64,000 nt of DNA from Falsiroseomonas sp051433195 (lineage in GTDB: Bacteria; Pseudomonadota; Alphaproteobacteria; Acetobacterales; Acetobacteraceae), in NCBI RefSeq assembly GCF_051433195.1, contig NZ_JBHMFT010000009.1, positions 131,392 through 195,391 of the forward strand, written 5' to 3'. The notes under the pieces are model-generated. The model was not told the DNA's origin and made no database searches. It saw only the letters and a list, made by a program, of their open reading frames with translations. Numbering within the stretch: the stretch's first letter is position 1; each line of letters begins with the position of its first letter. Shown in pieces: positions 7,822 to 16,526 of the stretch. The translations under genes were made by a program, and so were the position numbers.

Positions 7822-7843
7822 GCCGCGCCAGTGCCGGCGCGGC
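7822..7843 (-). terminator. GC hairpin after pntB
   Basis: GCCGCGCC-agtgcc-GGCGCGGC is a perfect 8-bp stem, 19 bases past the pntB stop. It lacks a T-tract, but its position fits the end of the transhydrogenase operon. Confidence 0.45.
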
Positions 7844-7861
7844 GCGAAACGGGCCGGGCGG

Positions 7862-9271
7862 CTACTTCTGCAGGCTCTGGACGATCTGCTGCGTCACCTT
7901 CTTGGCATCGCCGAACAGCATCATGGTGTTCGGGCGGAAGAACAGCTCGTTGTCCACGCCGGCATAGCCGCTGGCCATGCCGCGCTTGACGAAGAACACG
8001 GTCTTGGCGCGCTCCACGTCCAGGATCGGCATGCCGTAGATGGCGCTGGTCTTGTCCGTCTTCGCCGCCGGGTTCGTCACGTCGTTGGCGCCGATGACGT
8101 AGGCGACGTCGGCTTCGGCGAATTCGGCGTTGATCTCCTCCAGCTCATGCACCTCGTCGTAGGGCACGTTGGCCTCGGCCAGCAGCACGTTCATGTGGCC
8201 GGGCATGCGGCCGGCGACTGGGTGGATGGCGTAGGAAATCTCGGCGCCTTCCTTCTTCAGCAGGTCGGCCATTTCCCGCACCACCTGCTGCGCCTGCGCC
8301 ACCGCCATGCCGTAGCCCGGCACGATGATGATCTTCTGGGCGTTCTTCATGATGTAGGCCGCATCCTCCGGGCTGCCGGCCTTCACGGGCGCGCGGTCCG
8401 CATTGCCCGCACCGGGGCCGGCCGCCGCACCCGAGTCACTGCCGAAGCCGCCCAGCAGCACGTTGATGATGCTGCGGTTCATGCCCTTGCACATGATGTA
8501 GGACAGGATGGCGCCCGAGGCGCCGACCAGCGCGCCGGTGACGATCAGCAGCAGGTTGCCGATGGTGAAGCCGATGCCCGCCGCCGCCCAGCCGGAATAG
8601 CTGTTCAGCATGGACACCACCACGGGCATGTCCGCGCCGCCGATCGGGATGATCAGCAGGAAGCCGAGCGCGAAGGACAGCAGCGCGATCAGCCAGAACA
8701 ACGCCGGGGAGCCGGTGACGACGAAGGCGATCACCAGCACCAGCAGCAGCGCTCCCAGCGCCGCGTTCAGCATGTGCTGGCCCTTGAAGATGATCGGCGC
8801 GCCGGACATGCGCCCGTCCAGCTTGGCGAAGGCGATGACCGAGCCGGAGAAGGTGATGGCGCCGATCGCGAGGCCGAGCGACATCTCGACCAGCGAGGCG
8901 CCCTTGATGTTGCCCACGGTGCCGATGCCGAAGCTTTCCGGCGAGTAGAAGGCCGCCGCCGCCACGAACACCGCCGCCATGCCGACCAGGCTGTGGAAGG
9001 CCGCGACAAGCTGCGGCAGCGAGGTCATCTGGATGCGCTGCGCCAGCAGCGTGCCGATGGTGCCGCCGATGGCGAGGCCCGCCAGCACCAGCACGATTCC
9101 GCCCGCGCCCATGCCCGGCCGCAGCAGGGTCGCGATGATCGCGATGCCCATGCCGATCATGCCGTACAGGTTGCCCTGGCGGCTGGTCTCGGGGTTCGAA
9201 AGCCCCCGCAGCGCCATGATGAACAGGACCGAGGCGACGAGATACGCCAGGGTCGAGAGGGTCTGTCCCAT
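7862..9271 (-). CDS. pntB: NAD(P) transhydrogenase subunit beta
   Basis: The beta subunit of the proton-translocating transhydrogenase forms part of the membrane channel and the NADP(H)-binding domain III; the complex uses the proton gradient to make NADPH from NADH. The 469-residue product has a hydrophobic N-terminal portion with many membrane helices (about 1-270), then domain III with IIIVPGYGMAVAQAQ, MPGHMNVLLAEANVPYDEV, IGANDVTNPAA and GYAGVDNELFF. Length is normal. It follows pntAb after only three bases, consistent with a pntAa-pntAb-pntB operon. Confidence 0.96.
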   Translation of the reverse strand: MGQTLSTLAYLVASVLFIMALRGLSNPETSRQGNLYGMIGMGIAIIATLLRPGMGAGGIVLVLAGLAIGGTIGTLLAQRIQMTSLPQLVAAFHSLVGMAAVFVAAAAFYSPESFGIGTVGNIKGASLVEMSLGLAIGAITFSGSVIAFAKLDGRMSGAPIIFKGQHMLNAALGALLLVLVIAFVVTGSPALFWLIALLSFALGFLLIIPIGGADMPVVVSMLNSYSGWAAAGIGFTIGNLLLIVTGALVGASGAILSYIMCKGMNRSIINVLLGGFGSDSGAAAGPGAGNADRAPVKAGSPEDAAYIMKNAQKIIIVPGYGMAVAQAQQVVREMADLLKKEGAEISYAIHPVAGRMPGHMNVLLAEANVPYDEVHELEEINAEFAEADVAYVIGANDVTNPAAKTDKTSAIYGMPILDVERAKTVFFVKRGMASGYAGVDNELFFRPNTMMLFGDAKKVTQQIVQSLQK

Positions 9272-9274
9272 GGC

Positions 9275-9670
9275 TCAGCCGCCCTTCTTCTTGAACATGG
9301 ACAACATGCGCCGGGTCACCAGGAAGCCGCCGAAGATGTTCACCGAGGCGAGCGTCACGGCGATGAAGCCGAAGATCTGCGCGGCGACGCTCTCGGCCAG
9401 GCCGGTCGCCAGGATGGCGCCGACGACGATGACGGAGGAGATGGCGTTGGTGACGCCCATCAGCGGCGAGTGCAGCGCCGGGGTCACGTTCCACACCACG
9501 TAGTAGCCGACGAAGCAGGCCATCAGGAAGATGGTCAGCAGCAGCAGGAAGGGCTCCGCCGCCGCGGCGACCGGCGCCGCGGTCTCCGCCAGTTGCCGCG
9601 CATGCTCGGCGAGCAGCGCGGCGCGGTCCGAGATCGAGGCCGCCTCGTTGGCGATCTGATTGGGTGTCAT
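9275..9670 (-). CDS. pntAb: NAD(P) transhydrogenase subunit alpha, membrane part
   Basis: The 131-residue protein carries the membrane helices that in E. coli form the C-terminus of PntA. Three to four hydrophobic segments are visible (PFLLLLTIFLMACFVGYYVV near 42-62, VTNAISSVIVVGAILATGLA near 76-95, IFGFIAVTLASVNIFGGFLV near 102-121), with the conserved VTPALHSPLMGVTNAIS. Splitting of the alpha subunit in two is usual in alphaproteobacteria such as Rhodospirillum rubrum. It ends FKKKGG and leads directly into pntB. Confidence 0.94.
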   Translation of the reverse strand: MTPNQIANEAASISDRAALLAEHARQLAETAAPVAAAAEPFLLLLTIFLMACFVGYYVVWNVTPALHSPLMGVTNAISSVIVVGAILATGLAESVAAQIFGFIAVTLASVNIFGGFLVTRRMLSMFKKKGG

Positions 9671-9682
9671 GCCAGGATCTCC

Positions 9683-10831
9683 TCAGGCGGCCGGGAGCGA
9701 TGCGTGGACCACGGCGCCGGCGCGGGTCAGCGTGACGCCCTTGATGATGTCGTCCTCCGGGTTCAGCACCGGCTTCTTGGCCTCCTTGTCCCAGAAGGTG
9801 GTCAGGAAGGTCAGCAGGTTGCGCGCGTACAGCGCGGAGGACGCACCGGAAATCCGCCCGGGCCAGTTGCGGTAGCCCAGGATCTTCACGCCGTTGGCGG
9901 TCGTCGTCATCTCACCCGGCACCGTCGCGGCGCAGTTGCCGCCGGCGTCCGCGGCAAGGTCCACGATGATGCTGCCCGGCTTCATGGAAGCGACCATCGC
10001 CTCGTTCACCAGGATCGGCGCGCGGCGGCCCTGCACCAGCGCGGTGCAGACGACGATGTCCTGCTTGGCGATGTGGGTTGCGACCACCTCGGCCTGCTTG
10101 GCGTAGAACTCGGCGGACAGCTGCTTGGCGTAGCCGCCGGCGGTCTGCGCCGACTTGCTCTCCTCGTCCTCGTGGCCGACGAAGCTGGCGCCGAGGGACT
10201 TGATCTCCTCCTTCGCCGCCGGCCGGACATCGGTGGCGGAGACCCGCCCGCCGAGGCGCCGCGCCGTCGCGATGGCCTGCAACCCGGCAACGCCCGCGCC
10301 CATCACGAAGACATTCGCCGCCGGGATGGTGCCGGCCGCGGTCATCAGCATCGGGAAGCCGCGGTCGAACGCCGTCGCGGCCTCCACCACCGCGCGGTAG
10401 CCCGCGAGATTGGCCTGGGAGGACAGCACGTCCATCGACTGCGCGCGGGTGATGCGCGGCAGCAATTCCATCGAGCACGCCTCGATGCCGAGCTGCGCGT
10501 AGGTGTCCGCCATGGCGCGGTCGGCACCCAGCGTGCCGATCAGGATGGCGCCGCGCGGGATCATGGCGAGTTCGTCGACCTCACCCTCCCCGGTGCCGAG
10601 CGGCGCGCGCACCTTCAGCACCAGCCCGGCACTGGCCAGCGCCGTGCCGGCATCCGGCGCAACCTCGGCCCCGGCCTCGGCATACTGGCTGTCCGGGAAT
10701 CCGGAGGCGAGGCCGGCCCCGGTCTCCACCGAAACGGTGCAGCCGAGAGCGATCAGTTTCTTCGCCGTCTCGGGCGTCGCGGCCACCCGCGTCTCGCCTC
10801 CGCGACGTTCGCGCAATACCGCAACGCGCAT
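9683..10831 (-). CDS. pntAa: NAD(P) transhydrogenase subunit alpha, NAD-binding part
   Basis: This is the soluble domain I of the transhydrogenase, which binds NAD(H). The 382-residue product starts MRVAVLRERRGGETRVAATP and shows the alanine dehydrogenase-like features: the Rossmann segment VFVMGAGVAGLQAIATARRL and the mobile-loop region ILGYRNWPGRISGASSALYA. The ATG at 10829-10831 was chosen because homology starts there; an upstream ATG at 10858 would add nine residues. It is the first gene of the pnt operon and is divergent from the DUF3891 gene. Confidence 0.95.
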   Translation of the reverse strand: MRVAVLRERRGGETRVAATPETAKKLIALGCTVSVETGAGLASGFPDSQYAEAGAEVAPDAGTALASAGLVLKVRAPLGTGEGEVDELAMIPRGAILIGTLGADRAMADTYAQLGIEACSMELLPRITRAQSMDVLSSQANLAGYRAVVEAATAFDRGFPMLMTAAGTIPAANVFVMGAGVAGLQAIATARRLGGRVSATDVRPAAKEEIKSLGASFVGHEDEESKSAQTAGGYAKQLSAEFYAKQAEVVATHIAKQDIVVCTALVQGRRAPILVNEAMVASMKPGSIIVDLAADAGGNCAATVPGEMTTTANGVKILGYRNWPGRISGASSALYARNLLTFLTTFWDKEAKKPVLNPEDDIIKGVTLTRAGAVVHASLPAA

Positions 10832-10968
10832 CAATACCACCCCCTCGGCCCTGGACAATTCGTTAGGTCAAAGTCGCAGCCATATGCCGGTGCCCCGCAA
10901 GTCTTGCAAGGACGCCACGTTCCGGCGCGGTATGCTACCGCCTTCCAACGGCAGACGAGTCACGGCAG

Positions 10969-11739
10969 ATGTTGTTGCGCGAAGCGGCGGATGGTTCCTT
11001 CCTGGCGATCAGCCAGCCGATGCACGCCCTGGTCTCCGGCCAGATGGCCCGCGCCTGGGGCGCGCCAGGCTTCGCGCCCGTCGAGCCCTTCGAGGATGTC
11101 GCCACCGCCTGCGCCCAGCACGATGTCGCCTGGATGAGCTGGGAGGCCGCGCCGACGCTGGATGCCGCCACCGGCCTGCCGCACATGTTCCGCGCCGTCG
11201 GCGCCAGCCGCCATGCGCCGATGTGGGCGGAGGGTGTCCAGCGCGCCCTGGTTGCGTGGGGCCCCTGGGTCGCGCTGCTGGTCAGCCGGCATGGCAGCCT
11301 GATCTATGGCAGCTACGCCGACCGCCACCAGCTCGACCGCGCCGACGCCGAGGCGGCGGAGCGCTACCTGGCCGAACAGGCGGTGGTGCAGCAGGACCTC
11401 GCGGCCCGGCTCGGCGCAGAACCCGCGCAGGTCGAGGCGGCCTCCGCGCTGGTGGCGGTGACGGATGCGCTGAGCCTCGCGGTCTGCGGCGGCGTGCAGA
11501 CCATCGGCGGGGTCGGCACCGCGCCGATGGCGGATGGCAGCCGCGTGAAGCTGGCGCTGTCCGAGTCGGACGGCGTGCTCGCCATCGCGCCCTGGCCGTT
11601 CCGCCTGCCGGAGGTGACGCTGCACTGGCACGCCCGCCACTTCGCCGCCGGCACGCGCTGGACCGATGAGGCGCGGATGCGCGCCGACCTGGCCGCGGCG
11701 CCGCAACAGGCCGTGGCGGCGCGCCTTGTGCCGGGCTGA
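10969..11739 (+). CDS. DUF3891 family protein
   Basis: The 256-residue protein resembles the DUF3891 family: the opening MLLREAADGSFLAISQPMHA followed by LVSGQMARAWG, the acidic-aromatic AQHDVAWMSWE, and the central HGSLIYGSY are its usual marks. No biochemical role is established. It has no signal peptide. It stands alone on the plus strand, divergent from the pnt operon. Its TGA directly abuts the TGA of the converging TAXI receptor gene, leaving no room for a separate terminator. Confidence 0.75.
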   Translation: MLLREAADGSFLAISQPMHALVSGQMARAWGAPGFAPVEPFEDVATACAQHDVAWMSWEAAPTLDAATGLPHMFRAVGASRHAPMWAEGVQRALVAWGPWVALLVSRHGSLIYGSYADRHQLDRADAEAAERYLAEQAVVQQDLAARLGAEPAQVEAASALVAVTDALSLAVCGGVQTIGGVGTAPMADGSRVKLALSESDGVLAIAPWPFRLPEVTLHWHARHFAAGTRWTDEARMRADLAAAPQQAVAARLVPG

Positions 11740-12693
11740 TCAGGCCGGCGGCGCGATCTCCGGCACCGTCGCCCCGGCCTCCCGCAGCGCACGGATGGCG
11801 CCCGGGTGGAAGGCCAGCACCCGGTTGGTGCCGGCATTCGCCGCCAGCGTACCGGCGGCGGCGGCCGAGATCTCCTGCCGCGGATCGCCGGCGGACAGCA
11901 CGGCGCGGGTCACGGCATAGGCCACCTCCTCCGGCAGCGCCGCATTGGCGATGACGAAGTTCCAGGCGGCGAAGGACATCACTGGCGCGTCCTGCCCGCG
12001 ATAGGTGCCGGCGGCGACCGTCAGCGGCGCCAGATGCGGCAGGCGCGCGACGACGCCGCGCGAGACCTCCTCCCCCGGCCCGATAATCACGCTGTCCGTG
12101 CCGTTGGCGACCATCACCAGCGCCGGAATCGGCAGCACCGCGCCCTGCCACAGCGCGTCGATCTCGCCGCGCAGCGTCGCCTCCGCCAGCGGCGCGCTGT
12201 CGCCGGAGACGATCTCGGCGGAGATGCCGGCGACTTCGGCGGCGGCGCGGAAGAAGGTCTCGGCCGGGCCACGGGCGGGGCCGCAGCCGACCTTCTTCCC
12301 CGCCAGATCGGCGAAGCGGGTCAGGCCACGGGCGCGCGGGGCGGCGGCCATGAAGCCGGTCTCGTACATCGGGAACAGCGCCCGCACCGCGCGGTGCCTG
12401 CGCCCGCCGGCGGCCGGCGTGCCCTGCAAGGCATCCACCACGCTACCCAGGAAGGCGGTGGCGATGGCGCCCGGCTCATCCTCCACCCGCCGCAGATTCT
12501 CCAGGCTGCCGGCCGAGCGCCGCACCTCCAGCATCACGCCCTTCGTGGCCGCGAAGCGCGCGACCGCCTCGCCATAGGGCAGGAAGGCGCTGCCGGGGCC
12601 GGCCGTGTAGAAGGGCAAGGCCGCCGCCTGGGCGCGCGCCCTCGGGACGGCGAGCAAGGCGGGGGTGGCGAGCATCAGGCTGCGGCGGCGCAT
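11740..12693 (-). CDS. TAXI family TRAP transporter solute receptor
   Basis: The 317-residue periplasmic protein has a signal peptide (MRRRSLMLATPALLAVPRAR-AQA). The mature part reads as a TAXI receptor: YTAGPGSAFLPYGEAVARF, a central LAGKKVGCGPARGPAETFFR, and DALWQGAVLPIPALVMVANG. TAXI receptors deliver small acids to a TRAP membrane permease, but no DctQM-type permease gene lies in this window, so the partner is elsewhere or lost. It diverges from a LysR regulator gene, which is the likeliest controller. The ligand cannot be read from sequence. Confidence 0.8.
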   Translation of the reverse strand: MRRRSLMLATPALLAVPRARAQAAALPFYTAGPGSAFLPYGEAVARFAATKGVMLEVRRSAGSLENLRRVEDEPGAIATAFLGSVVDALQGTPAAGGRRHRAVRALFPMYETGFMAAAPRARGLTRFADLAGKKVGCGPARGPAETFFRAAAEVAGISAEIVSGDSAPLAEATLRGEIDALWQGAVLPIPALVMVANGTDSVIIGPGEEVSRGVVARLPHLAPLTVAAGTYRGQDAPVMSFAAWNFVIANAALPEEVAYAVTRAVLSAGDPRQEISAAAAGTLAANAGTNRVLAFHPGAIRALREAGATVPEIAPPA

Positions 12694-12753
12694 GGCGGGC
12701 GTTCCTTCTGGTCTCGCAGCAGCCTGTCCCGGCTTGCCAGCCCTGTCAAAGAC

Positions 12754-12773
12754 ATTATAGCATGAACTTGTAT
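12754..12773 (-). promoter_or_regulatory. Extended -10 promoter and inverted repeat between TAXI and LysR genes
   Basis: On the minus strand TGCTATAAT (TATAAT at 12754-12759) is a perfect extended -10 element, about 60 bases upstream of the TAXI receptor start; no good -35 is visible, as is usual for extended -10 promoters. Overlapping it, ATA-N11-TAT (12757-12773) forms a short symmetric element of the size bound by LysR proteins. The location between a LysR gene and a divergent target is typical for such control. Confidence 0.55.
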
Positions 12774-12804
12774 CAATAACCCACGCGCATAGGATGAGGC
12801 GGGA

Positions 12805-13737
12805 TTGTCCGAGGCCGACCCCGACACACCCGATTTGCCCAGCCTGCGGGAGTTCGAGGTGCTGTCGGCCGTCCTCGCGCACCGCACCACCGCCGCGGCG
12901 TCCCGCGCGCTCGGCATCTCGCAGCCGGCCGTGTCCCGCGCCCTGGCGGGGCTGGAGGCGCGGCTCGGCCGGGCGATGTTCCGGCGCGAAGCCGGGCTGC
13001 TGGTGCCGACCGCCGAAGCCGCCGACCTCAGCGCGGAGGCGCAGCGCGCCATCGGCAAGCTGAAGCGCCTGGTCGGCCAGGCCGGCCCGGCGGAGGCCGA
13101 TCGCAGCCTGCACCTGATCACCACCACCACCATGGCCCAGTGCTGGCTGCACCGGGTCCTGCCGCCGATGCTGCGGGCGCATCCGGAACTGCGGGTACAG
13201 GTCGAGATCGCCGCCTCCTCCGCGGTGCTGAACGCGGTGGCGGATGGCACGGCGCAGTGCGGGTTGCTCGACGGCTTCGCCCCGCATGCCAGCCTTTCCG
13301 CCGCAATCCTGCATCGCGGCGAGGCGCATGTGGTGCTGCCACGTGATCATTCCCTGGCGGCGCGCCCGGCGCTGGGCGCGGCGGACCTGGCCGGTCTGCC
13401 GCTGGTCGCCCTGCCCCGGCGCTTCGCACTGCGGGCGCGGGTGGACCAGGCGTTCCGGGATGCCGGGCTGGTGCCGGCCATCGCCATGGAATGCGCCACC
13501 GCGGTCTTCGCGGCGGAGATGGTGCTGCGCGGCGTCGGGATCGGCATCCTCAACGCGTTCCCGCTTCGCGCGTTCTACCCCGGCCTCAGCTTCCGCCCCT
13601 TCCTGCCGGGGCTGGCGATGGAGATCGCGCTGGTGGTACCGCGGGCCTCCCCGCCGCGGGCCACCGTGGACCTTCTCTCCGCCTGGCTGAAGCAGGCGCT
13701 GCCCGACCCCAACCCCAAAAAGGATACGCTGCCATGA
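12805..13737 (+). CDS. LysR-family transcriptional regulator
   Basis: The 310-residue protein has the LysR N-terminal winged helix-turn-helix (residues about 12-72; TTAAASRALGISQPAVSRAL is the helix-turn-helix) and a C-terminal effector-binding domain. Translation appears to start at TTG 12805-12807, preceded by a purine-rich GGATGAGGCGGGA; no in-frame ATG or GTG lies close by. It overlaps the next gene by four bases (ATGA), so it is co-transcribed with the TctC-like receptor and adenine deaminase genes. It probably responds to a substrate of those proteins and may also control the divergent TAXI gene. Confidence 0.87.
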   Translation: MSEADPDTPDLPSLREFEVLSAVLAHRTTAAASRALGISQPAVSRALAGLEARLGRAMFRREAGLLVPTAEAADLSAEAQRAIGKLKRLVGQAGPAEADRSLHLITTTTMAQCWLHRVLPPMLRAHPELRVQVEIAASSAVLNAVADGTAQCGLLDGFAPHASLSAAILHRGEAHVVLPRDHSLAARPALGAADLAGLPLVALPRRFALRARVDQAFRDAGLVPAIAMECATAVFAAEMVLRGVGIGILNAFPLRAFYPGLSFRPFLPGLAMEIALVVPRASPPRATVDLLSAWLKQALPDPNPKKDTLP

Positions 13738-14735
13738 CCCGACCCGGACCCACCCGCCGAACCCTGCTCGGCGCCGCCGCCGCGCTGCCGCTGGCCGCGC
13801 CCGCGCTCGCGCAGGGCAACTGGCCCAGCCGCCCCATCCGCCTGGTGGTCCCCTTCCCGCCCGGCGGCGCCGTGGACATCACCGGCCGCCTGCTGGCGGA
13901 ACGGCTGCAGCCGATCCTCGGCCAGCCCATCACCATCGACAATCGCGGCGGCGCCGGCGGCAACATCGGCGGCGATGCGGTGGCGAAGGCGCAGCCGGAC
14001 GGCTACACGCTGCTGCTCGGCACCGCGACCATCCTGGCCGCCAACAAGTTCCTGTTCCGCCGCTCCATGCCCTTCGACCCGTTGAAGGACCTCACGCCGG
14101 TGACGCGGGTCACGACGGGTACGGTGCTGCTGGTGGTCAATGCGCAGCGGCCCTGGCGCAGCTTCGCGGACCTGGTCGCCGCGGCGAAGCAGGCGCCGGG
14201 TCGCATCACCATGGGCTCCTCCGGCACCGGCACCGTCAGCCACCTGACGCTGACCAAGGTGAATGCGGCGGCGGGCATCGACATCACCCATGTGCCCTAT
14301 CGCGGCGGCGGCCCCGCCATCGCGGACCTGCTGTCCGGCACCATCGACATGATGTTCGACGTGATCCCCGCCCTGATGCCGCATGTCCGCGAAGGCCGAT
14401 TCCGGGCGCTGGCCGTGGGCTCCGCCGACCGCGTCACCTACGTGCCGGAACTGCGGGACGTGCCGGGGATGGGCGAGCTGCTGCCGAACCAGGGCATCGA
14501 CATGCAGTCCTGGTACGCGGTCAACGCCCCCGCCGGCACCCCCGCCCCCATCGTGGGGCGCCTGCATGAGGCGCTGGTGCGGGTGGTGCGGTCGGATGAT
14601 TTCAAGGCGCGGATGGAGCCGCTGGGCTTCACCCCCGTCGCCGATGACAGCCCGGCCGCCTATGGTCAGTACCTGCAGCAGCAGGAGCAGTTCTGGAAGG
14701 CCCTGGTCGAGGCCTCCGGCGCCACGCTCGACTGA
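13734..14735 (+). CDS. Tripartite tricarboxylate transporter substrate-binding protein (TctC/Bug family)
   Basis: The 333-residue periplasmic protein has a twin-arginine-like signal peptide (PTRRTLLGAAAALPLAAPAL-AQG) and the Bug-family hallmarks: WPSRPIRLVVPFPPGGAVDI near the mature N-terminus, VDNRGGAGGNIGG-type loop (here IDNRGGAGGNIGGDAVAKAQ), and PYRGGGPAIADLLSGTIDMM. No TctA or TctB membrane genes are present, as for most of the many Bug proteins in such genomes. The ATG overlaps the LysR stop, and adenine deaminase follows 21 bases later, so the ligand could be a purine or a related metabolite, but that is only inferred from context. Confidence 0.88.
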   Translation: MTRPGPTRRTLLGAAAALPLAAPALAQGNWPSRPIRLVVPFPPGGAVDITGRLLAERLQPILGQPITIDNRGGAGGNIGGDAVAKAQPDGYTLLLGTATILAANKFLFRRSMPFDPLKDLTPVTRVTTGTVLLVVNAQRPWRSFADLVAAAKQAPGRITMGSSGTGTVSHLTLTKVNAAAGIDITHVPYRGGGPAIADLLSGTIDMMFDVIPALMPHVREGRFRALAVGSADRVTYVPELRDVPGMGELLPNQGIDMQSWYAVNAPAGTPAPIVGRLHEALVRVVRSDDFKARMEPLGFTPVADDSPAAYGQYLQQQEQFWKALVEASGATLD

Positions 14736-14756
14736 CGGCCCGGAGAACCGCCGCGC

Positions 14757-16526
14757 ATGAACGACCCCGTCGACCCCGCCACCCGCGCCCGCGCCGTCCA
14801 GGCGGCGCGCGGCGCGGTGCGCTTCGACCTGCTGCTGGCCGGCGGCACCGTGGTGGATGTGGCGACGGGAGATTTGCGCGCCGCGGATATCGGGATCGTC
14901 GGCCCCCTGATCGCCTCCGTTCACGCGCCCGGCGCGCGGGCGGATGCGGACCGGGTGCTGGACGTGGCCGGGCGCTGGATCGCGCCCGGCTTCATCGACA
15001 GCCACCTGCACTACGAAAGCAGCCTGATGACGCCGGCCGACTATGCCAGCGTCGTCGTCCCCGCCGGCACCACCACCTGCGTCTGGGACCCGCATGAGCT
15101 GGCCAATGTACTGGGCCTGCGCGGCGTGCGCTGGGCGGTCGAGGCCTCCCGCCACCTGCCGCTGCGCACGCTGGTCGCCGCGCCCTCCTGCGTACCCTCC
15201 GCCCCCGGGCTGGAACTGGCGGGCGCCGAGATCGGCGCGGCCGAGATGGCGGAGATGCTGTCCTGGCCGGAGGTGGTGGGCGTCGCGGAGGTGATGGACA
15301 TGCCCGGCGTGCTGCGCGGCACGCCGCACATGCAGGGCATCGTCGGCGCCGGCCTGGCCGCCGGCAAGACCGTCAACGGCCATGCGCGCGGCCTGCTGGA
15401 TGCGGATCTGCAGGCCTATGCCGCGGCCGGTGTGACCTCCGACCACGAGATCACCGGCACAGCGGATTTCCTCCAGAAGCTGCGCGCCGGGCTGACGGTG
15501 GAGTTGCGCGGCAGCCACGACCAGGTGCTGCCCGGCGCGATTGCCGCGCTGGCCACTCTGCCGCTGCTGCCGCCCAACCTGGTGCTGGCGACCGACGACG
15601 TCTTCCCGGACGAGTTGGTGGCCAAGGGCGGCCTGCGCGACACCATTTTCCGAGTTGTCGCCCGAGGCCTGTCACCCATCGCCGCCATCCGGCTGGCAAC
15701 GCTGCACGCCGCGATGCGGCTGAAGCGGGACGACCTCGGGCTGGTGGCGCCCGGGCGGCGGGCGGATCTCGTGGTTCTGTCGGACCTTGCCGCGGTGCGG
15801 GTGGACCGCGTGCTGGTGGGTGGGGAGCTGGTGGCCGAAGCGGGCGCGCTGCTGGTGCCGCCGCCACGCCGCACGGATGCACCGACCGATACGACGAAGC
15901 TGCCGCCGCAATCGCCGGACGCCTTCCGCCTGCGGGTGCGCGGCGTGCGGGATGGCGCGGCCCGGCTGCGGCGCATCCTCGGCGCGCGCTTCGTGTCCTG
16001 GGGCGAGATCGAGGTCGAGGTGCGCGGCGGCATCGCGACGCCGCCGCCCGGCCATGCGGTGCTGACCCTCATCCACCGCCACGGCCGCGCGCCCGCCCTG
16101 CCGCAGACCTGCCTGACCGATGGCTGGGGCGAGATGCGCGGCGCCATCGCCACCACCGTCGCGCATGACAGCCACAACCTGCTGGTCCTCGGCGGCACGG
16201 CCGAGGACATGGCGGCGGCCGCCAACGCCGTCATCGGTGCGGGCGGCGGCATGGCGGTGGCCGCCGGCGGCGTGGTGACGGCGCTGCTGCCGTTGCCCAT
16301 CGCGGGTCTGCTGGCCCAGACACCTCCGGCCGAGACCGCCGCCAACTTCGCGCGGCTGCGGCAGGCGGCCGATGCGGTGTGCGACTGGCTGCCGCCCTAC
16401 CGCGTGTTCCGCGGCATCACCGGCATCTCCCTCGCCTGCAATGCCGGACCGCATTTGACCGACCTCGGCCTGACCGATGGCACCACCGGGGAGGTCTACG
16501 ACCCGGCGGAACCGCTGATGGCGTGA
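14757..16526 (+). CDS. ade: Adenine deaminase
   Basis: The 589-residue metalloenzyme hydrolyses adenine to hypoxanthine and ammonia. Amidohydrolase features typical of the Ade family are present: WIAPGFIDSHLHYESSLMTP with the metal-binding HxH (near 75-90), EVMDMPGVLRGTPHM, KTVNGHARGL, TSDHEITG, and LATDDVFPDEL. The C-terminal domain includes AIATTVAHDSHNLLVLG, as in characterised members. Length is normal. It is the last gene of the LysR - TctC-like receptor - ade operon. Its final 31 bases overlap the converging OpgC-like gene. Confidence 0.88.
   Translation: MNDPVDPATRARAVQAARGAVRFDLLLAGGTVVDVATGDLRAADIGIVGPLIASVHAPGARADADRVLDVAGRWIAPGFIDSHLHYESSLMTPADYASVVVPAGTTTCVWDPHELANVLGLRGVRWAVEASRHLPLRTLVAAPSCVPSAPGLELAGAEIGAAEMAEMLSWPEVVGVAEVMDMPGVLRGTPHMQGIVGAGLAAGKTVNGHARGLLDADLQAYAAAGVTSDHEITGTADFLQKLRAGLTVELRGSHDQVLPGAIAALATLPLLPPNLVLATDDVFPDELVAKGGLRDTIFRVVARGLSPIAAIRLATLHAAMRLKRDDLGLVAPGRRADLVVLSDLAAVRVDRVLVGGELVAEAGALLVPPPRRTDAPTDTTKLPPQSPDAFRLRVRGVRDGAARLRRILGARFVSWGEIEVEVRGGIATPPPGHAVLTLIHRHGRAPALPQTCLTDGWGEMRGAIATTVAHDSHNLLVLGGTAEDMAAAANAVIGAGGGMAVAAGGVVTALLPLPIAGLLAQTPPAETAANFARLRQAADAVCDWLPPYRVFRGITGISLACNAGPHLTDLGLTDGTTGEVYDPAEPLMA

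Noticed and set aside
7817..11137. 1106-codon open frame on the plus strand
   Set aside because: It lies antisense to the pnt operon, which has unmistakable protein motifs. The translation is Arg/His/Gly/Asp-rich repetitive sequence, typical of the third-frame shadow of a GC-rich gene.
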